Shown here piece after piece: positions 1-9,062 of a DNA stretch of 64,000 nt. The stretch's first letter is position 1; each line of letters starts with the position of its first letter. Both the position numbers and the translations under genes were made by a program. The stretch covers positions 434,001 through 498,000 of the forward strand of contig NZ_FTRU01000008.1 of assembly GCF_900148495.1 (NCBI RefSeq), read 5' to 3'. Under the pieces are notes generated by a model. The model was given only the letters and a program-made list of their open reading frames with translations. It did no database searches and was not told where the DNA came from. The stretch is from Negativibacillus massiliensis. GTDB lineage: Bacteria; Bacillota; Clostridia; Oscillospirales; Ruminococcaceae.

Positions 1-4
1 GAAT

Positions 5-2032
5 ATGAAAAAGACATTATCCAGACTGCTTGCTATCGCAATGACAGCTTCTCTTGTTTTGAGTGGTTGTGGCGGTACTGGCGGATCTACCAGCACCGAA
101 GAAGGAACAAGCACAGAAGGCAATACTACTTCTACAGAAGGCGAAGCTACTGCAGAAGCAGGTTCTGAAAACGAAATTAAAGATCTGGTTCTTGGTATTC
201 TGTCTAGCCGTGAGCTCGAGACCTTTAATATGCTGTACTCTCAGAGAGCTGAGGACTTTGAAAACCTGACACAGCTGTTTGATGGTCTGCTGGAAGCTGA
301 TCCAGATGGTAAACTGGTTCCTGCAATTGCTGATGAATGGGGAACTGAAGACGGTGGTATTACCTGGAAATTCCACATTCGTGACGGTGTAAAATGGGTT
401 GATGTTAACGGCAACGAAAAAGGCGATTGTGACGCTTACGACTTTGCAACCGGTTTGGAATGGGTACTGAACTTCCATAAGAACGATTCCAACAATACTT
501 CCATGCCTTTGGAAATGATCGAAGGCGCAGAAGAATATTACGAATACACCAAGTCCCTGTCCAAAGAAGAAGCTTATGCTCTGACAGCAGGTGAAGGCTC
601 CAAGTTCCTGGAAATGGTTGGTATGGAAGTACCAGATGCTAACACAGTTATTTATAAGTGTGTAGCTCCAAAGCCATATTTTGACTCCCTGGGCGCATAC
701 AACTGTCTGTATCCAGTAGATCAGGCAATGATCGATGAACTGGGCGGTCCAGATGGATTCAAATCTGTTACCAATGAAACTCTGTGGTACAACGGATGCT
801 ACACCATGACATCCTATATCCAGGGTAATGAAAAGGTATTTACCAAAAACCCAATGTACTGGGATACTGAGTGCACACGTTTTGATACCGTTACTTACAA
901 AATGATTGAGTCTTCTGATGTTGGTTATCAGTTGTACGAAACCGGCGAAATCGATGCAATCGGTCTGAGCGAATCTCAGCTGAGCACCATCACTTCTGAT
1001 CCAAACCACAAGTTCTATAACTATCTGGTTCCAGCAACTCCATCCAAATACTCCTATCAGTTCCACTTCAACTTCAACAAGAAGAATGAAGACGGCACAC
1101 CAGATACTAACTGGAACACTGCTATCGCTAACGAAGCATTCCGTAAAGCAATGTACTATGGTCTGGATCTGACCAACTACTGGAAGAGAACTAATGCAGT
1201 TGACCCAATGGCTTGTGAAAATAACTTCTACACCATGAAGGGTCTGTGCTACACTTCTGATGGTACTGATTACGTTGAACTGGTAAGAAAAGAAATGGGT
1301 CTGCCAGAAGAAAACGGCGAAACACCAGTCAGACTGGATGCAGCAAAAGCAGAAGAATATAAGAAACAGGCTATGGAAGAACTGACCGCTCTGGGCGTAA
1401 CCTTCCCAGTAGAGCTGGATCACTATATTCAGGCTTCCAACCAGAATGCTCTTGACTCCGCAAACGTACTGGCACAGTGCTTCAGCGACAGCCTGGGCGA
1501 CGACTTTATTAAACTGTCTATCAACACCTATATCAAGAGCGGTACTCAGGAAGTTTACGTTCCACACCTGCACTCTGTAGCTCTGAACGGTTGGGGCGCT
1601 GACTACGGTGACCCACAGAACTACCTCGGTCAGGAAGTTTACGGCAACGACAACGCTTACTACTCTGCAAACTACTCCTACATCAATGAAATCACTGAAG
1701 AAACTCCAGAAAACAAAGCTCTGCTGGATACTTACAAAGAATTCACCAAGATGGTAGAAGAAGCAGACGCTATCACTGACGATATGGATGCACGTTACGC
1801 AGCATACGCAAAAGCAGAAGCTTACATGCTTGAGCATTGTCTGGTAATTCCATACAACTACAGTGTTGGCTGGTCCCTGAGCAAAGTTGATAACGACAGC
1901 AAGATTATGGCTATGTACGGTTCTCAGAACGACAAGATGAAGAACTGGAAGACCAACGCAAATGGCTATACTTCTGAAGAAAAAGGTGTTGCAGATATCA
2001 TTAAAGCATACACTGAATCTAAAGCTCAATAG
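5..2032 (+). CDS. Family-5 (oligopeptide-type) ABC substrate-binding lipoprotein, array copy 1
   Basis: Predicted extracytoplasmic lipoprotein of the SBP_bac_5 (OppA/DppA-like) family, 675 aa, which would capture peptides outside the membrane for an ABC importer. Residues 1-22 form a lipoprotein signal: a KK start, a hydrophobic core and the lipobox LSGC with Cys22 as lipidation site. About 32 residues of Ser/Thr/Glu/Gly-rich linker follow before the folded domain begins at ENEIKDL. Near residue 529 it carries the block GWGADYGDPQNYLGQE shared by the array and matching the W-DY-DP region of the family. It is longer than a typical DppA (about 535 aa). The ATG is four bases from the window edge, so promoter and RBS are not visible. 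No permease or ATPase gene is near. Peptide as ligand is inferred from the family only. Confidence 0.93.
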   Translation: MKKTLSRLLAIAMTASLVLSGCGGTGGSTSTEEGTSTEGNTTSTEGEATAEAGSENEIKDLVLGILSSRELETFNMLYSQRAEDFENLTQLFDGLLEADPDGKLVPAIADEWGTEDGGITWKFHIRDGVKWVDVNGNEKGDCDAYDFATGLEWVLNFHKNDSNNTSMPLEMIEGAEEYYEYTKSLSKEEAYALTAGEGSKFLEMVGMEVPDANTVIYKCVAPKPYFDSLGAYNCLYPVDQAMIDELGGPDGFKSVTNETLWYNGCYTMTSYIQGNEKVFTKNPMYWDTECTRFDTVTYKMIESSDVGYQLYETGEIDAIGLSESQLSTITSDPNHKFYNYLVPATPSKYSYQFHFNFNKKNEDGTPDTNWNTAIANEAFRKAMYYGLDLTNYWKRTNAVDPMACENNFYTMKGLCYTSDGTDYVELVRKEMGLPEENGETPVRLDAAKAEEYKKQAMEELTALGVTFPVELDHYIQASNQNALDSANVLAQCFSDSLGDDFIKLSINTYIKSGTQEVYVPHLHSVALNGWGADYGDPQNYLGQEVYGNDNAYYSANYSYINEITEETPENKALLDTYKEFTKMVEEADAITDDMDARYAAYAKAEAYMLEHCLVIPYNYSVGWSLSKVDNDSKIMAMYGSQNDKMKNWKTNANGYTSEEKGVADIIKAYTESKAQ

Positions 2033-2043
2033 TGAATGTTGAT

Positions 2044-2087
2044 AAAAAGCAGGATTGCGAAAGCAATCCTGCTTTTTTTTTATTTTT
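2044..2087 (+). terminator. Intrinsic terminator of array copy 1
   Basis: An 11-bp perfect stem AGCAGGATTGC / GCAATCCTGCT with a GAAA loop is followed by a long T-run. It starts 12 bases after the stop codon and closes copy 1 as a separate transcription unit. Confidence 0.93.
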
Positions 2088-2153
2088 GTCACACAAAATT
2101 GCACAAAGTATATATTTTTTTAAGGTGAAAGTAAATAATTTTTATAAAAAATA

Positions 2154-2182
2154 TTGACTTTGTGAAACGCGTATGATAATAT
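2154..2182 (+). promoter_or_regulatory. Promoter of array copy 2
   Basis: TTGACT (2154-2159) and TAATAT (2177-2182) are separated by exactly 17 bases. The TTGAC-TAATAT architecture recurs at the same spacing before copies 3 and 4, which strengthens the call. Confidence 0.8.
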
Positions 2183-2199
2183 CATAGAGGACAAAATAT

Positions 2200-2291
2200 G
2201 CTGCAAAAAATATAATTATATGAAAAATGCAGCGATATTTTTATTTAAAGCAAATAATACTGTGTTAAAATTATAACAGTATAAAATTTGC
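2200..2291 (+). promoter_or_regulatory. Structured 5' leader of array copy 2 (two stem-loops)
   Basis: Hairpin I pairs GCTGCA (2200-2205) with TGCAGC (2228-2233); ATAT flanks can extend it. Hairpin II is a nested stem, GCAAAT (2250-2255) and ATACTGT (2257-2263) pairing with ACAGTAT (2276-2282) and ATTTGC (2286-2291). It ends directly before the GAGGGGGA ribosome binding site. Neither is followed by a T-run, so they are not simple terminators. Function is unknown; mRNA stability or translation control are the likely options. Confidence 0.6.
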
Positions 2292-2305
2292 AGAGGGGGA
2301 TAAAA

Positions 2306-4306
2306 ATGAAAAAGACAGTATCAAGAGTAATGGCATTGCTTCTGGCAAGTATGCTGACACTGACTGGCTGCGGCGGCTCTCAGGAAACCGGAGAAGAGAA
2401 TACTACTTCCGGAGAAGCTGGCGGAACAGAGCAGAAGGAAGAAGCATCTTCGGAAAATGAGATCAAAGATCTGGTAATTCCGATGGCAGTTAGCCGTGAA
2501 CTGGAAACCTTCAACATCCTGTATGCACAGAGACAAGAGGATAGTGAGAACCTGACAAACCTGGTTGATGGTCTGTTGGAGGTTGATACAAAAGGTAAAC
2601 TGGTACCTGCAATTGCAAAAGAATGGGGTACCGAAGATGGCGGTCTGACTTGGACCTTTAAACTTCGCGAAGGTGTAAAATGGGTCGATGTAAACGGTCA
2701 GGAAAAGGCAGATTGTAATGCACAGGACTTTGCAACCGGCCTGGAATGGGTACTCAACTTCCATAAAAACGATTCCACCAATACTTCGATGCCACTGGAA
2801 ATGATTAAAGGTGCAAAAGAGTATTATGAATATACCAAGACCCTGTCCGCAGAAGAAGCGTATGCACTGAATGCGGGAGAAGGTTCCAAATTCCGTGAAA
2901 TGGTTGGATTTGAAACACCGGATGATTATACCGTTGTTTACCATTGCCTGGCACCAAAGCCATATTTCGATTCTCTGGGAACTTATAACTGCTTGTATCC
3001 AGCACCACAGGCATTGATTGATGAGCTGGGTGTTGAAAACTATAAAGCAATCAACAATGAGACCATGTGGTACAATGGATGCTATACCATGACATCCTAT
3101 CTGCAGGGCAACGAAAAGATCTTCACCAAGAATCCTCTTTACTGGGATACTGAAGCAAAATTGTTTGATACTGTTACCTACAAGATGGTTGAATCCGGTG
3201 ATATCAGCTTCCAGCTATATGAAAGCGGAGAGGTAGACTATGTTGCTTTGGGTGAAGCACGAATCAATACAATTGCAAACAATCCGGATGATCCGCTCTA
3301 TCAGTATATGATTCCGGATGTTCCATCCAAACATTCTTATCAGTTCCACTTTAACTACAACAAGAACAAAGAAGATGGAACTCCAGATACCAACTGGAAC
3401 AACGCAATTGCAAATGAAGCATTCCGTAAGACCTGGTATCATGGATTGGATTTGACCAATTACTTTAAACGTACCAACGCAATTGACCCAATGGTTTGTG
3501 AAAACAACTTCTACACCATGAAAGGTCTGTGCTACACCTCTGATGGTACTGACTATGTTGAACTGGTAAGAAAAGAACTGGGTCTTGCAGAAGAAAATGG
3601 TGAAACACCGGTTCGTATTGATGCTGAAAAAACAGCTGAATACAAAAAACAGGCAATGGAAGAACTGTCTGCTCTGGGTGTAACCTTCCCGGTTGAAGTT
3701 GATTATTACATTATCGCTTCCAACCAGACCGCTCTGGATAGCGCAACTGTTCTGAAACAGTGCTTCTCCGATGGTTTGGGTGACGACTTTGTTAAACTCA
3801 ACATCAAGACCTATATCAAGAGCCTGCGTCAGGAAGTTTTGAATCCACATCTCCAGTCCTTCGTTCTCAACGGTTGGGGTGCTGACTATGGTGACCCACA
3901 GAACTTCCTTGGTCAGGAACTGTATGGTTATGACAACGCAGATTATTCTGCAAACTATTCCTTCATCAATGAAGTAACAGCAGAAACAGAAGCAAATCAA
4001 CAGCTGATTAATACTTACAAGGAATACACCAAGATGGTAGAAGAAGCAAACGAAATCACAGATGATCTGGATGCACGTTATGCAGCATACGCAAAAGCAG
4101 AAGCTTATATGCTGGATCATGTTCTGGTTCTGCCATGTAACTATGGTATTGGCTGGGCACTTGGTAAGGTTGATAATGACAGCAAGATGAACGCAATGTT
4201 CGGTATCCAGAATAACAAGATGAAAAACTGGGAGACCAATGTCAACGGTTATACCTCCGAAGACAAGGGTGTAGCTGATCAGATTGCTGCATATTCTGCT
4301 AAATAA
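2306..4306 (+). CDS. Family-5 ABC substrate-binding lipoprotein, array copy 2
   Basis: Second tandem copy, 666 aa, same architecture: lipoprotein signal with lipobox LTGC (Cys22), an acidic Ser/Glu/Gly linker of about 27 residues, then the SBP_bac_5 domain starting at ENEIKDL and the GWGADYGDPQNFLGQE block near the C-terminal third. I start at ATG 2306, which sits five bases after the GAGGGGGA box and aligns with the MKKT starts of the other copies; a TTG 18 bases upstream is in frame but lies at the edge of hairpin II and would precede the RBS. It differs from copy 1 in many domain positions (for example VALGEARIN where copy 1 has AIGLSESQL), suggesting altered ligand preference, which is inference. 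Own promoter, leader and terminator. Confidence 0.93.
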   Translation: MKKTVSRVMALLLASMLTLTGCGGSQETGEENTTSGEAGGTEQKEEASSENEIKDLVIPMAVSRELETFNILYAQRQEDSENLTNLVDGLLEVDTKGKLVPAIAKEWGTEDGGLTWTFKLREGVKWVDVNGQEKADCNAQDFATGLEWVLNFHKNDSTNTSMPLEMIKGAKEYYEYTKTLSAEEAYALNAGEGSKFREMVGFETPDDYTVVYHCLAPKPYFDSLGTYNCLYPAPQALIDELGVENYKAINNETMWYNGCYTMTSYLQGNEKIFTKNPLYWDTEAKLFDTVTYKMVESGDISFQLYESGEVDYVALGEARINTIANNPDDPLYQYMIPDVPSKHSYQFHFNYNKNKEDGTPDTNWNNAIANEAFRKTWYHGLDLTNYFKRTNAIDPMVCENNFYTMKGLCYTSDGTDYVELVRKELGLAEENGETPVRIDAEKTAEYKKQAMEELSALGVTFPVEVDYYIIASNQTALDSATVLKQCFSDGLGDDFVKLNIKTYIKSLRQEVLNPHLQSFVLNGWGADYGDPQNFLGQELYGYDNADYSANYSFINEVTAETEANQQLINTYKEYTKMVEEANEITDDLDARYAAYAKAEAYMLDHVLVLPCNYGIGWALGKVDNDSKMNAMFGIQNNKMKNWETNVNGYTSEDKGVADQIAAYSAK

Positions 4307-4321
4307 TTGTACAAAACATAG

Positions 4322-4353
4322 AAAACAGGACCATTTATGGTCCTGTTTTTTTA
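4322..4353 (+). terminator. Intrinsic terminator of array copy 2
   Basis: Stem AAAACAGGACCA / TGGTCCTGTTTT with a TTTA loop, then a T-run. The same CAGGA...TCCTG stem style recurs behind copies 3, 6 and 7. Confidence 0.92.
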
Positions 4354-4431
4354 TTTATCACGCTAAAGACCAGATTGTACAAAAATAATGATGCTTTGTG
4401 ACATCATTTCATAAACTTTGATGTGGGAATA

Positions 4432-4460
4432 TTGACTTGTCAAAACATGTGTGTTAATAT
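4432..4460 (+). promoter_or_regulatory. Promoter of array copy 3
   Basis: TTGACT (4432-4437) and TAATAT (4455-4460) with a 17-base spacer that ends in ATGTGTGT, giving a TG upstream of the -10 box as before copy 4. Confidence 0.8.
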
Positions 4461-4476
4461 CGTAACGAACAGAAAA

Positions 4477-4545
4477 GCTGCACAAAAGGGCCCGATATGC
4501 AGCCTTCAAAAAGGTGAGAGTATAACAAAAAGCCGTAAGGAGGCT
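4477..4545 (+). promoter_or_regulatory. Structured 5' leader of array copy 3
   Basis: GCTGCA (4477-4482) pairs with TGCAGC (4498-4503); the loop contains AAAGGGCCC, part of which recurs in the copy 4 loop. Closer to the gene, AGCC (4531-4534) can pair with GGCT (4542-4545), placing most of the AAGGAGG ribosome binding site in a small hairpin. Confidence 0.55.
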
Positions 4546-4555
4546 ATTATTAACG

Positions 4556-6544
4556 ATGAGAAAGACAGTAACAAGAGCAATGGCATTAGCCCTTGCAGCA
4601 ATGTTGGTATTGAGCGGATGTGGCGGAACATCAAATGGTGGTTCTAGCACAGAAGGCGAAAGTGGTGACCAAGAAAGTGCTAAAAATGAGATCAAAGATC
4701 TCGTAATTCCGAGACAGGCAAGCCGTGAGCTGGAAACTTTCAACGTTCTGTACGCACAGAGACAGGAAGACAACGAAAACTTGACCAGCCTTGTAGATGG
4801 TTTGCTGGAAGTTGACCAGAAAGGTCAGTTGGTTCCATGTATCGCAGAAGAATGGGGTACAGAGGATAACGGTTTGACTTGGACTTTCAAACTTCGCGAA
4901 GGTGTAAAATGGGTTGATGTAAATGCTCAGGAGAAAGCAGATTGTACTGCTCAGGACTTTGCAACTGGTCTGGAATGGGTACTTAACTTCCATAAGAACG
5001 ACTCTTCCAACATTTCTATGCCGGTTGAAATGATCGAAGGTGCACAGGAATACTATGATTACACCAAGACTTTGAGCGCAGAAGAAGCAAAAGCTCTGAC
5101 AGCAGGTGAAGGTTCCAAATTCCGTGAAATGGTTGGTCTGGAAACACCGGATGATTATACTGTTGTTTATCACTGCCTTGCTGAAAAACCATATTTTGAT
5201 TCTTTGGCAGCATATGTTGCATTGTACCCACTGTCTCAGGCAATGGTTGATGAACTGGGCGGTCCTGATGGTGTTAAATCCATGAACAATGAAAACATGT
5301 GGTACAATGGTGCTTACACTATGACTTCTTACCTGCAGGGTAATGAAAAGGTATTCACCAAAAATCCAATGTACTGGGATACAGAGTGTGAACGCTTTGA
5401 TACTGTTACTGTAAAGATGGTAGAATCCAACGACGTTGCATATCAGCTGTATGAGAGTGGAGAACTTGATTATGTTCAGCTGGGTGAAGCACAGGTAACT
5501 ACCATTGCAAAAGATCCTAACCACAAATTCTATAATTACCTGGTTCCAGATATCCCATCCAAATATTCTTATCAGTTCCATTTCAACTACAATAAGAAGA
5601 CAGAAGATGGAGAAACAGATACCAACTGGAACACCGCTATCGCAAACGAAGCATTCCGTAAAGCTTGGTATTACGGACTGGATCTGAGCGATTACTTCAA
5701 GAGATCCAATGCGATCAACCCAATGGTTTGTGAAAACAACTTCTACACCATGAAGGGTCTGGTTTATACCTCTGACGGTACAGAATATACCGAACTGGTA
5801 AGACAGGAACTTGGTCTTGCAGAATCTAACGGCGAAACACCTGTTCGAGTAGATGCTACAAAAGCAGAAGAGTATAAGAAACAGGCAATGGAAGAACTGA
5901 CTGCTCTGGGCGTTACCTTCCCGGTTGAGGCTGATTACTATATCATGGCATCCAGCCAGACAGCTTTGGACAGCGCAAACGTACTGGCACAGTGCATTTC
6001 CGATGGTTTGGGCGATGATTTTGTTAAACTCAACATCAAGACCTACATTAAGAGTGTAAACCAGGAAGTTGTAAATCCACACCTGCATTCCTTCGTACTG
6101 AACGGTTGGGGCGCTGACTATGGTGACCCACAGAACTACCTCGGTCAGGAAATGTATGGACCAGAAAATGCTTATTATTCTGCACATTACTCCTACATCA
6201 ATGAAGTAACAGAGGAAACTCCAGAAAACAAAGCTCTGCTGGATACCTACAAAGAATATACCAAGATGGTAGAAGAAGCAGATAAGATCACCGATAACCT
6301 GGATGAACGTTACAAAGCATACGCAAAAGCAGAAGCATATCTGCTGGATCATGTTCTGGTTCTGCCATGTAACTATGGTATTGGCTGGGCACTGAGCAAA
6401 GTTGATAATGACAGCAAGATGCGTGCAATGTTCGGTATTCAGGATGACAAGATGAAGAATTGGGAAACCAATATGGACGGCTATACTTCCGAAAGTAAAG
6501 GTGTAGCAGAACAGGTTAAAGCATATACAGAAGCAAACGCTTAA
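4556..6544 (+). CDS. Family-5 ABC substrate-binding lipoprotein, array copy 3
   Basis: Third tandem copy, 662 aa. Signal MRKT... ends in lipobox LSGC with Cys22, followed by one of the two shortest linkers of the array (about 20 residues) and KNEIKDL instead of ENEIKDL. The binding domain carries the conserved YYDYTKTLSAEEA, NNFYTMKGL and GWGADYGDPQNYLGQE segments. An AAGGAGG box lies 12 bases before the ATG, slightly far, so the small RBS hairpin noted in the leader may matter. As for its neighbours, codon use is biased toward CTG, AAC and GGT, consistent with strong expression. Role as peptide receptor is inferred from the family. Confidence 0.93.
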   Translation: MRKTVTRAMALALAAMLVLSGCGGTSNGGSSTEGESGDQESAKNEIKDLVIPRQASRELETFNVLYAQRQEDNENLTSLVDGLLEVDQKGQLVPCIAEEWGTEDNGLTWTFKLREGVKWVDVNAQEKADCTAQDFATGLEWVLNFHKNDSSNISMPVEMIEGAQEYYDYTKTLSAEEAKALTAGEGSKFREMVGLETPDDYTVVYHCLAEKPYFDSLAAYVALYPLSQAMVDELGGPDGVKSMNNENMWYNGAYTMTSYLQGNEKVFTKNPMYWDTECERFDTVTVKMVESNDVAYQLYESGELDYVQLGEAQVTTIAKDPNHKFYNYLVPDIPSKYSYQFHFNYNKKTEDGETDTNWNTAIANEAFRKAWYYGLDLSDYFKRSNAINPMVCENNFYTMKGLVYTSDGTEYTELVRQELGLAESNGETPVRVDATKAEEYKKQAMEELTALGVTFPVEADYYIMASSQTALDSANVLAQCISDGLGDDFVKLNIKTYIKSVNQEVVNPHLHSFVLNGWGADYGDPQNYLGQEMYGPENAYYSAHYSYINEVTEETPENKALLDTYKEYTKMVEEADKITDNLDERYKAYAKAEAYLLDHVLVLPCNYGIGWALSKVDNDSKMRAMFGIQDDKMKNWETNMDGYTSESKGVAEQVKAYTEANA

Positions 6545-6549
6545 CATAA

Positions 6550-6583
6550 AAAAACAGGATCATTCATTGATCCTGTTTTTTTA
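6550..6583 (+). terminator. Intrinsic terminator of array copy 3
   Basis: Stem AAACAGGATCA / TGATCCTGTTT around a short TTCAT-type loop, then T-rich sequence, starting about 6 bases after the stop codon. Confidence 0.92.
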
Positions 6584-6665
6584 TGTCATTCTTATAGTTT
6601 TTTTGGAATATTGTATATATTACATATAATTTTTTAATGTGATATCATAAATATAGTAAATAATG

Positions 6666-6694
6666 TTGACAATGTGAAAAATATGTGTTAATAT
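6666..6694 (+). promoter_or_regulatory. Promoter of array copy 4
   Basis: Consensus -35 TTGACA (6666-6671) and TAATAT (6689-6694) with a 17-base spacer ending in TATGTGT, closely matching the copy 3 promoter. Confidence 0.82.
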
Positions 6695-6709
6695 AGAAAA
6701 AACATAATT

Positions 6710-6801
6710 GCTGCATTGAGAAAGGGCCTCATGAAGATGCAGCATTTGTTTTTTTTAGTAGCAAGGATGAGACCCTGGACTGGTACAATCTGATCGTACC
6801 A
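6710..6801 (+). promoter_or_regulatory. Structured 5' leader of array copy 4 (two stem-loops)
   Basis: GCTGCA (6710-6715) pairs with TGCAGC (6738-6743) around a loop containing AAAGGGCC, as in copy 3. A second stem TGGTAC (6781-6786) / GTACCA (6796-6801) lies nearer the RBS. No T-run follows the second stem; a T-rich stretch follows the first, so partial attenuation there cannot be excluded. Confidence 0.55.
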
Positions 6802-6834
6802 ACAAAAAAAGCACCGTAGAGGGAGGCTTAATTT

Positions 6835-8847
6835 ATGAAGAAGACGATATCAAGAGGTTTGGCATTGCTTTTAGCGAGCATGCTCGTGTTGAGTGGTTGT
6901 GGATCGACCGGTACAACAAATGAAACAAGCAATGAGCCAAACAGTGAAGGAGAGACTACAGGACAGGAACAGGCAGAATCCACAGAAACTGCTTCGTCCG
7001 AAAATGAAATCAAAGACCTCGTAATTTCTCAGCTGGGCGTAAACGAAATGGAAACTTTCAATATCCTTTTCGCAAACAACCAGAAGGAACACGATGTTCT
7101 GTGTAATGTATGGGAAGGCCTTCTCGAAACTGATACACATGGTAAATTAGCTCCATGTATTGCAACAGAATGGGGTACAGAAGACGGAGGTCTGAACTGG
7201 ACCTTCAAACTTCGTGAAGATTCCAAATGGGTTGATATGAACGGTCAGGAAAAAGCCGCTTGCAATGCACAGGACTTTGCAACCGGTCTGGAATGGGTAC
7301 TCAACTTCCATAAGAATGATTCTTCCAATACTTCCATGCCGATTGAGATGATCAAAGGTGCAGAAGAATATTATGAATACACAAAAACTTTGACTCCTGA
7401 AGAAGCAAAAGCTCTGACAGCAGGAGAAGGTTCTAAGTTCCGTGAGATGGTTGGACTGGAAACACCAGATGATTACACAGTTATCTATCATTGTACCGAT
7501 CCAAAACCATATTTTGACTCGGTAGCAGCTTATGTATGTCTGTTCCCACTGTCTCAGGCAATGGTTGATGAACTGGGCGGCGTTGATGCAGTCCGCGCAA
7601 TGGACAACACTACAATGTGGTATAATGGTCCATACACCATGACTACATACGTTCAGAACAACGAAAAAGTTCTGACTAAAAACCCAACTTACTGGGATAC
7701 CGAATGTAAACTGTTTGACACTGTTACCACAAAGATGGTAGAATCTAACGACGTAGCATTCCAGCTGTATCAGAATGGCGAAATCGACGAAGTTAGCTTG
7801 AGCGAAAGCAATATCAGCACAATCCGTAACAATGAAAATGATCCATTCTACAACTATATGGTAGAAAAGATGCCAACCAAATATTCTTGGCAGATTCATT
7901 TCAATTTTGATAAGATGAATGAAGATGGCACACCAGACACCAACTGGAATCTTGCTGTAGCAAACGAAGCATTCCGTCTGTCTTGGTACTATGGTTTGGA
8001 TCTGAGACCACAGTGGAAGAGAACCAATGCAATCAATCCAATGAGCTGTGAAAACAATGCTTATACCATGAAAGGTCTCTGCTATACCTCCGATGGTACT
8101 GACTATACAGAACTGGTTCGTCAGGAACTTGGTCTGCCAGAAAACAACGGTGAAACCCCAGTAAGACTGGATAAAGAAAAAGCAGAACAGTATAAGAAAC
8201 AGGCTATGGAAGAACTGACCGCTTTGGGCGTTACTTTCCCTGTTGAAATCGACTACTATATTCAGGGCAGCAACCAGAATATGCTGGATAGCGCAAACGT
8301 TCTGAAACAGACTTTCTCCGATAGCTTGGGCGATGATTTTGTTAAACTGAACATTCTGACCTATGTACAGAGCTCTACTCAGGAAGTTTACAATGCTAAG
8401 AAACATTCCATGGTAGTCAATGGTTGGGGTGCTGACTACGGTGACCCACAGAACTACATGATTCAGGAAGTTATGGGCAACGATAACGCATTCTATGCAA
8501 AACAATATTCTTACATTGATGATGTAGTAGAAACTGAAGCTACCAAGAACCTGCTGGATACTTACGCTGAATTTACCAGAATGGTAGAAGAAGCAGGTAC
8601 AATCAATGATGATCTGGATGCAAGATATCAGGCATTTGCAAAAGCAGAAGCTTATATGATTCAGCATGCACTGTGCTTCCCACACTACTATGATGTAGGC
8701 TGGTGTCTGACAAAAGTTAACCCATACAGCAAGATGAACTCTATGTTCGGTTCTGTAAATGGTAAGATGAAGAACTGGGAAACCAATTCTGAAGGCTACA
8801 CAACAGAAGAGATGGAAGCAATCGCAGAAGCTTACCACGCTGCATAA
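6835..8847 (+). CDS. Family-5 ABC substrate-binding lipoprotein, array copy 4
   Basis: Fourth tandem copy, 670 aa. Lipobox LSGC (Cys22) is followed by a long Thr/Glu/Asn/Ser linker of about 33 residues. The start of the domain diverges: the segment after ENEIKDL reads VISQLGVNEMETFNILFANN, unlike the RQxSRELETFN type of copies 3, 6 and 7. The signature block is GWGADYGDPQNYMIQE, with MI replacing LG. A GAGGGAGG box lies 8 bases before the ATG. These pocket-side differences suggest it is one of the more diverged paralogs, possibly with another ligand range; this is inference. Confidence 0.93.
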   Translation: MKKTISRGLALLLASMLVLSGCGSTGTTNETSNEPNSEGETTGQEQAESTETASSENEIKDLVISQLGVNEMETFNILFANNQKEHDVLCNVWEGLLETDTHGKLAPCIATEWGTEDGGLNWTFKLREDSKWVDMNGQEKAACNAQDFATGLEWVLNFHKNDSSNTSMPIEMIKGAEEYYEYTKTLTPEEAKALTAGEGSKFREMVGLETPDDYTVIYHCTDPKPYFDSVAAYVCLFPLSQAMVDELGGVDAVRAMDNTTMWYNGPYTMTTYVQNNEKVLTKNPTYWDTECKLFDTVTTKMVESNDVAFQLYQNGEIDEVSLSESNISTIRNNENDPFYNYMVEKMPTKYSWQIHFNFDKMNEDGTPDTNWNLAVANEAFRLSWYYGLDLRPQWKRTNAINPMSCENNAYTMKGLCYTSDGTDYTELVRQELGLPENNGETPVRLDKEKAEQYKKQAMEELTALGVTFPVEIDYYIQGSNQNMLDSANVLKQTFSDSLGDDFVKLNILTYVQSSTQEVYNAKKHSMVVNGWGADYGDPQNYMIQEVMGNDNAFYAKQYSYIDDVVETEATKNLLDTYAEFTRMVEEAGTINDDLDARYQAFAKAEAYMIQHALCFPHYYDVGWCLTKVNPYSKMNSMFGSVNGKMKNWETNSEGYTTEEMEAIAEAYHAA

Positions 8848-8862
8848 TTTTACATTTTAAGG

Positions 8863-8896
8863 AAAGAGAAGCATTTAGATGCTTCTCTTTCTTTTT
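8863..8896 (+). terminator. Intrinsic terminator of array copy 4
   Basis: Stem AAAGAGAAGCAT / ATGCTTCTCTTT with a TTAG loop, then CTTTTT. Its stem sequence differs from the CAGGA-type stems of most other copies. Confidence 0.9.
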
Positions 8897-8958
8897 GCAA
8901 TTTATGCACATATATTACATAAATATTTAACAATATTTATAAAAATCAGGAATAATTA

Positions 8959-8987
8959 TTGACGAATGAAAGCACATGTGGTAACCT
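8959..8987 (+). promoter_or_regulatory. Promoter of array copy 5
   Basis: TTGACG (8959-8964), 17-base spacer, TAACCT (8982-8987). The -10 box is weak compared with the other copies. The leader (8988-9062) has only short possible pairings (CAAC/GTTG, GGC/GCC) and no stem like those of copies 2-4, 6 and 7. Confidence 0.6.
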
Positions 8988-9062
8988 TATACCAACGGCA
9001 AATTGTACGCCCCACAAAGATAGTTGTCGTTTAAAAATCAGGGGCAAGAGGAGGAAAACTCT

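Noticed and set aside
17-2104. A 695-codon open frame antisense to array copy 1, with similar long antisense frames under the other copies
   Set aside because: They arise from the strong codon bias of the sense genes. They lack RBSs, are Cys/Phe/Ile/Val-rich without domain structure, and cross the terminators.
2200-6743. GCTGCA/TGCAGC leader hairpins as transcription terminators
   Set aside because: The stems are short and those of copies 2 and 3 lack a T-run; the copy 4 stem is followed by some T bases, so weak attenuation there is left open but not called.
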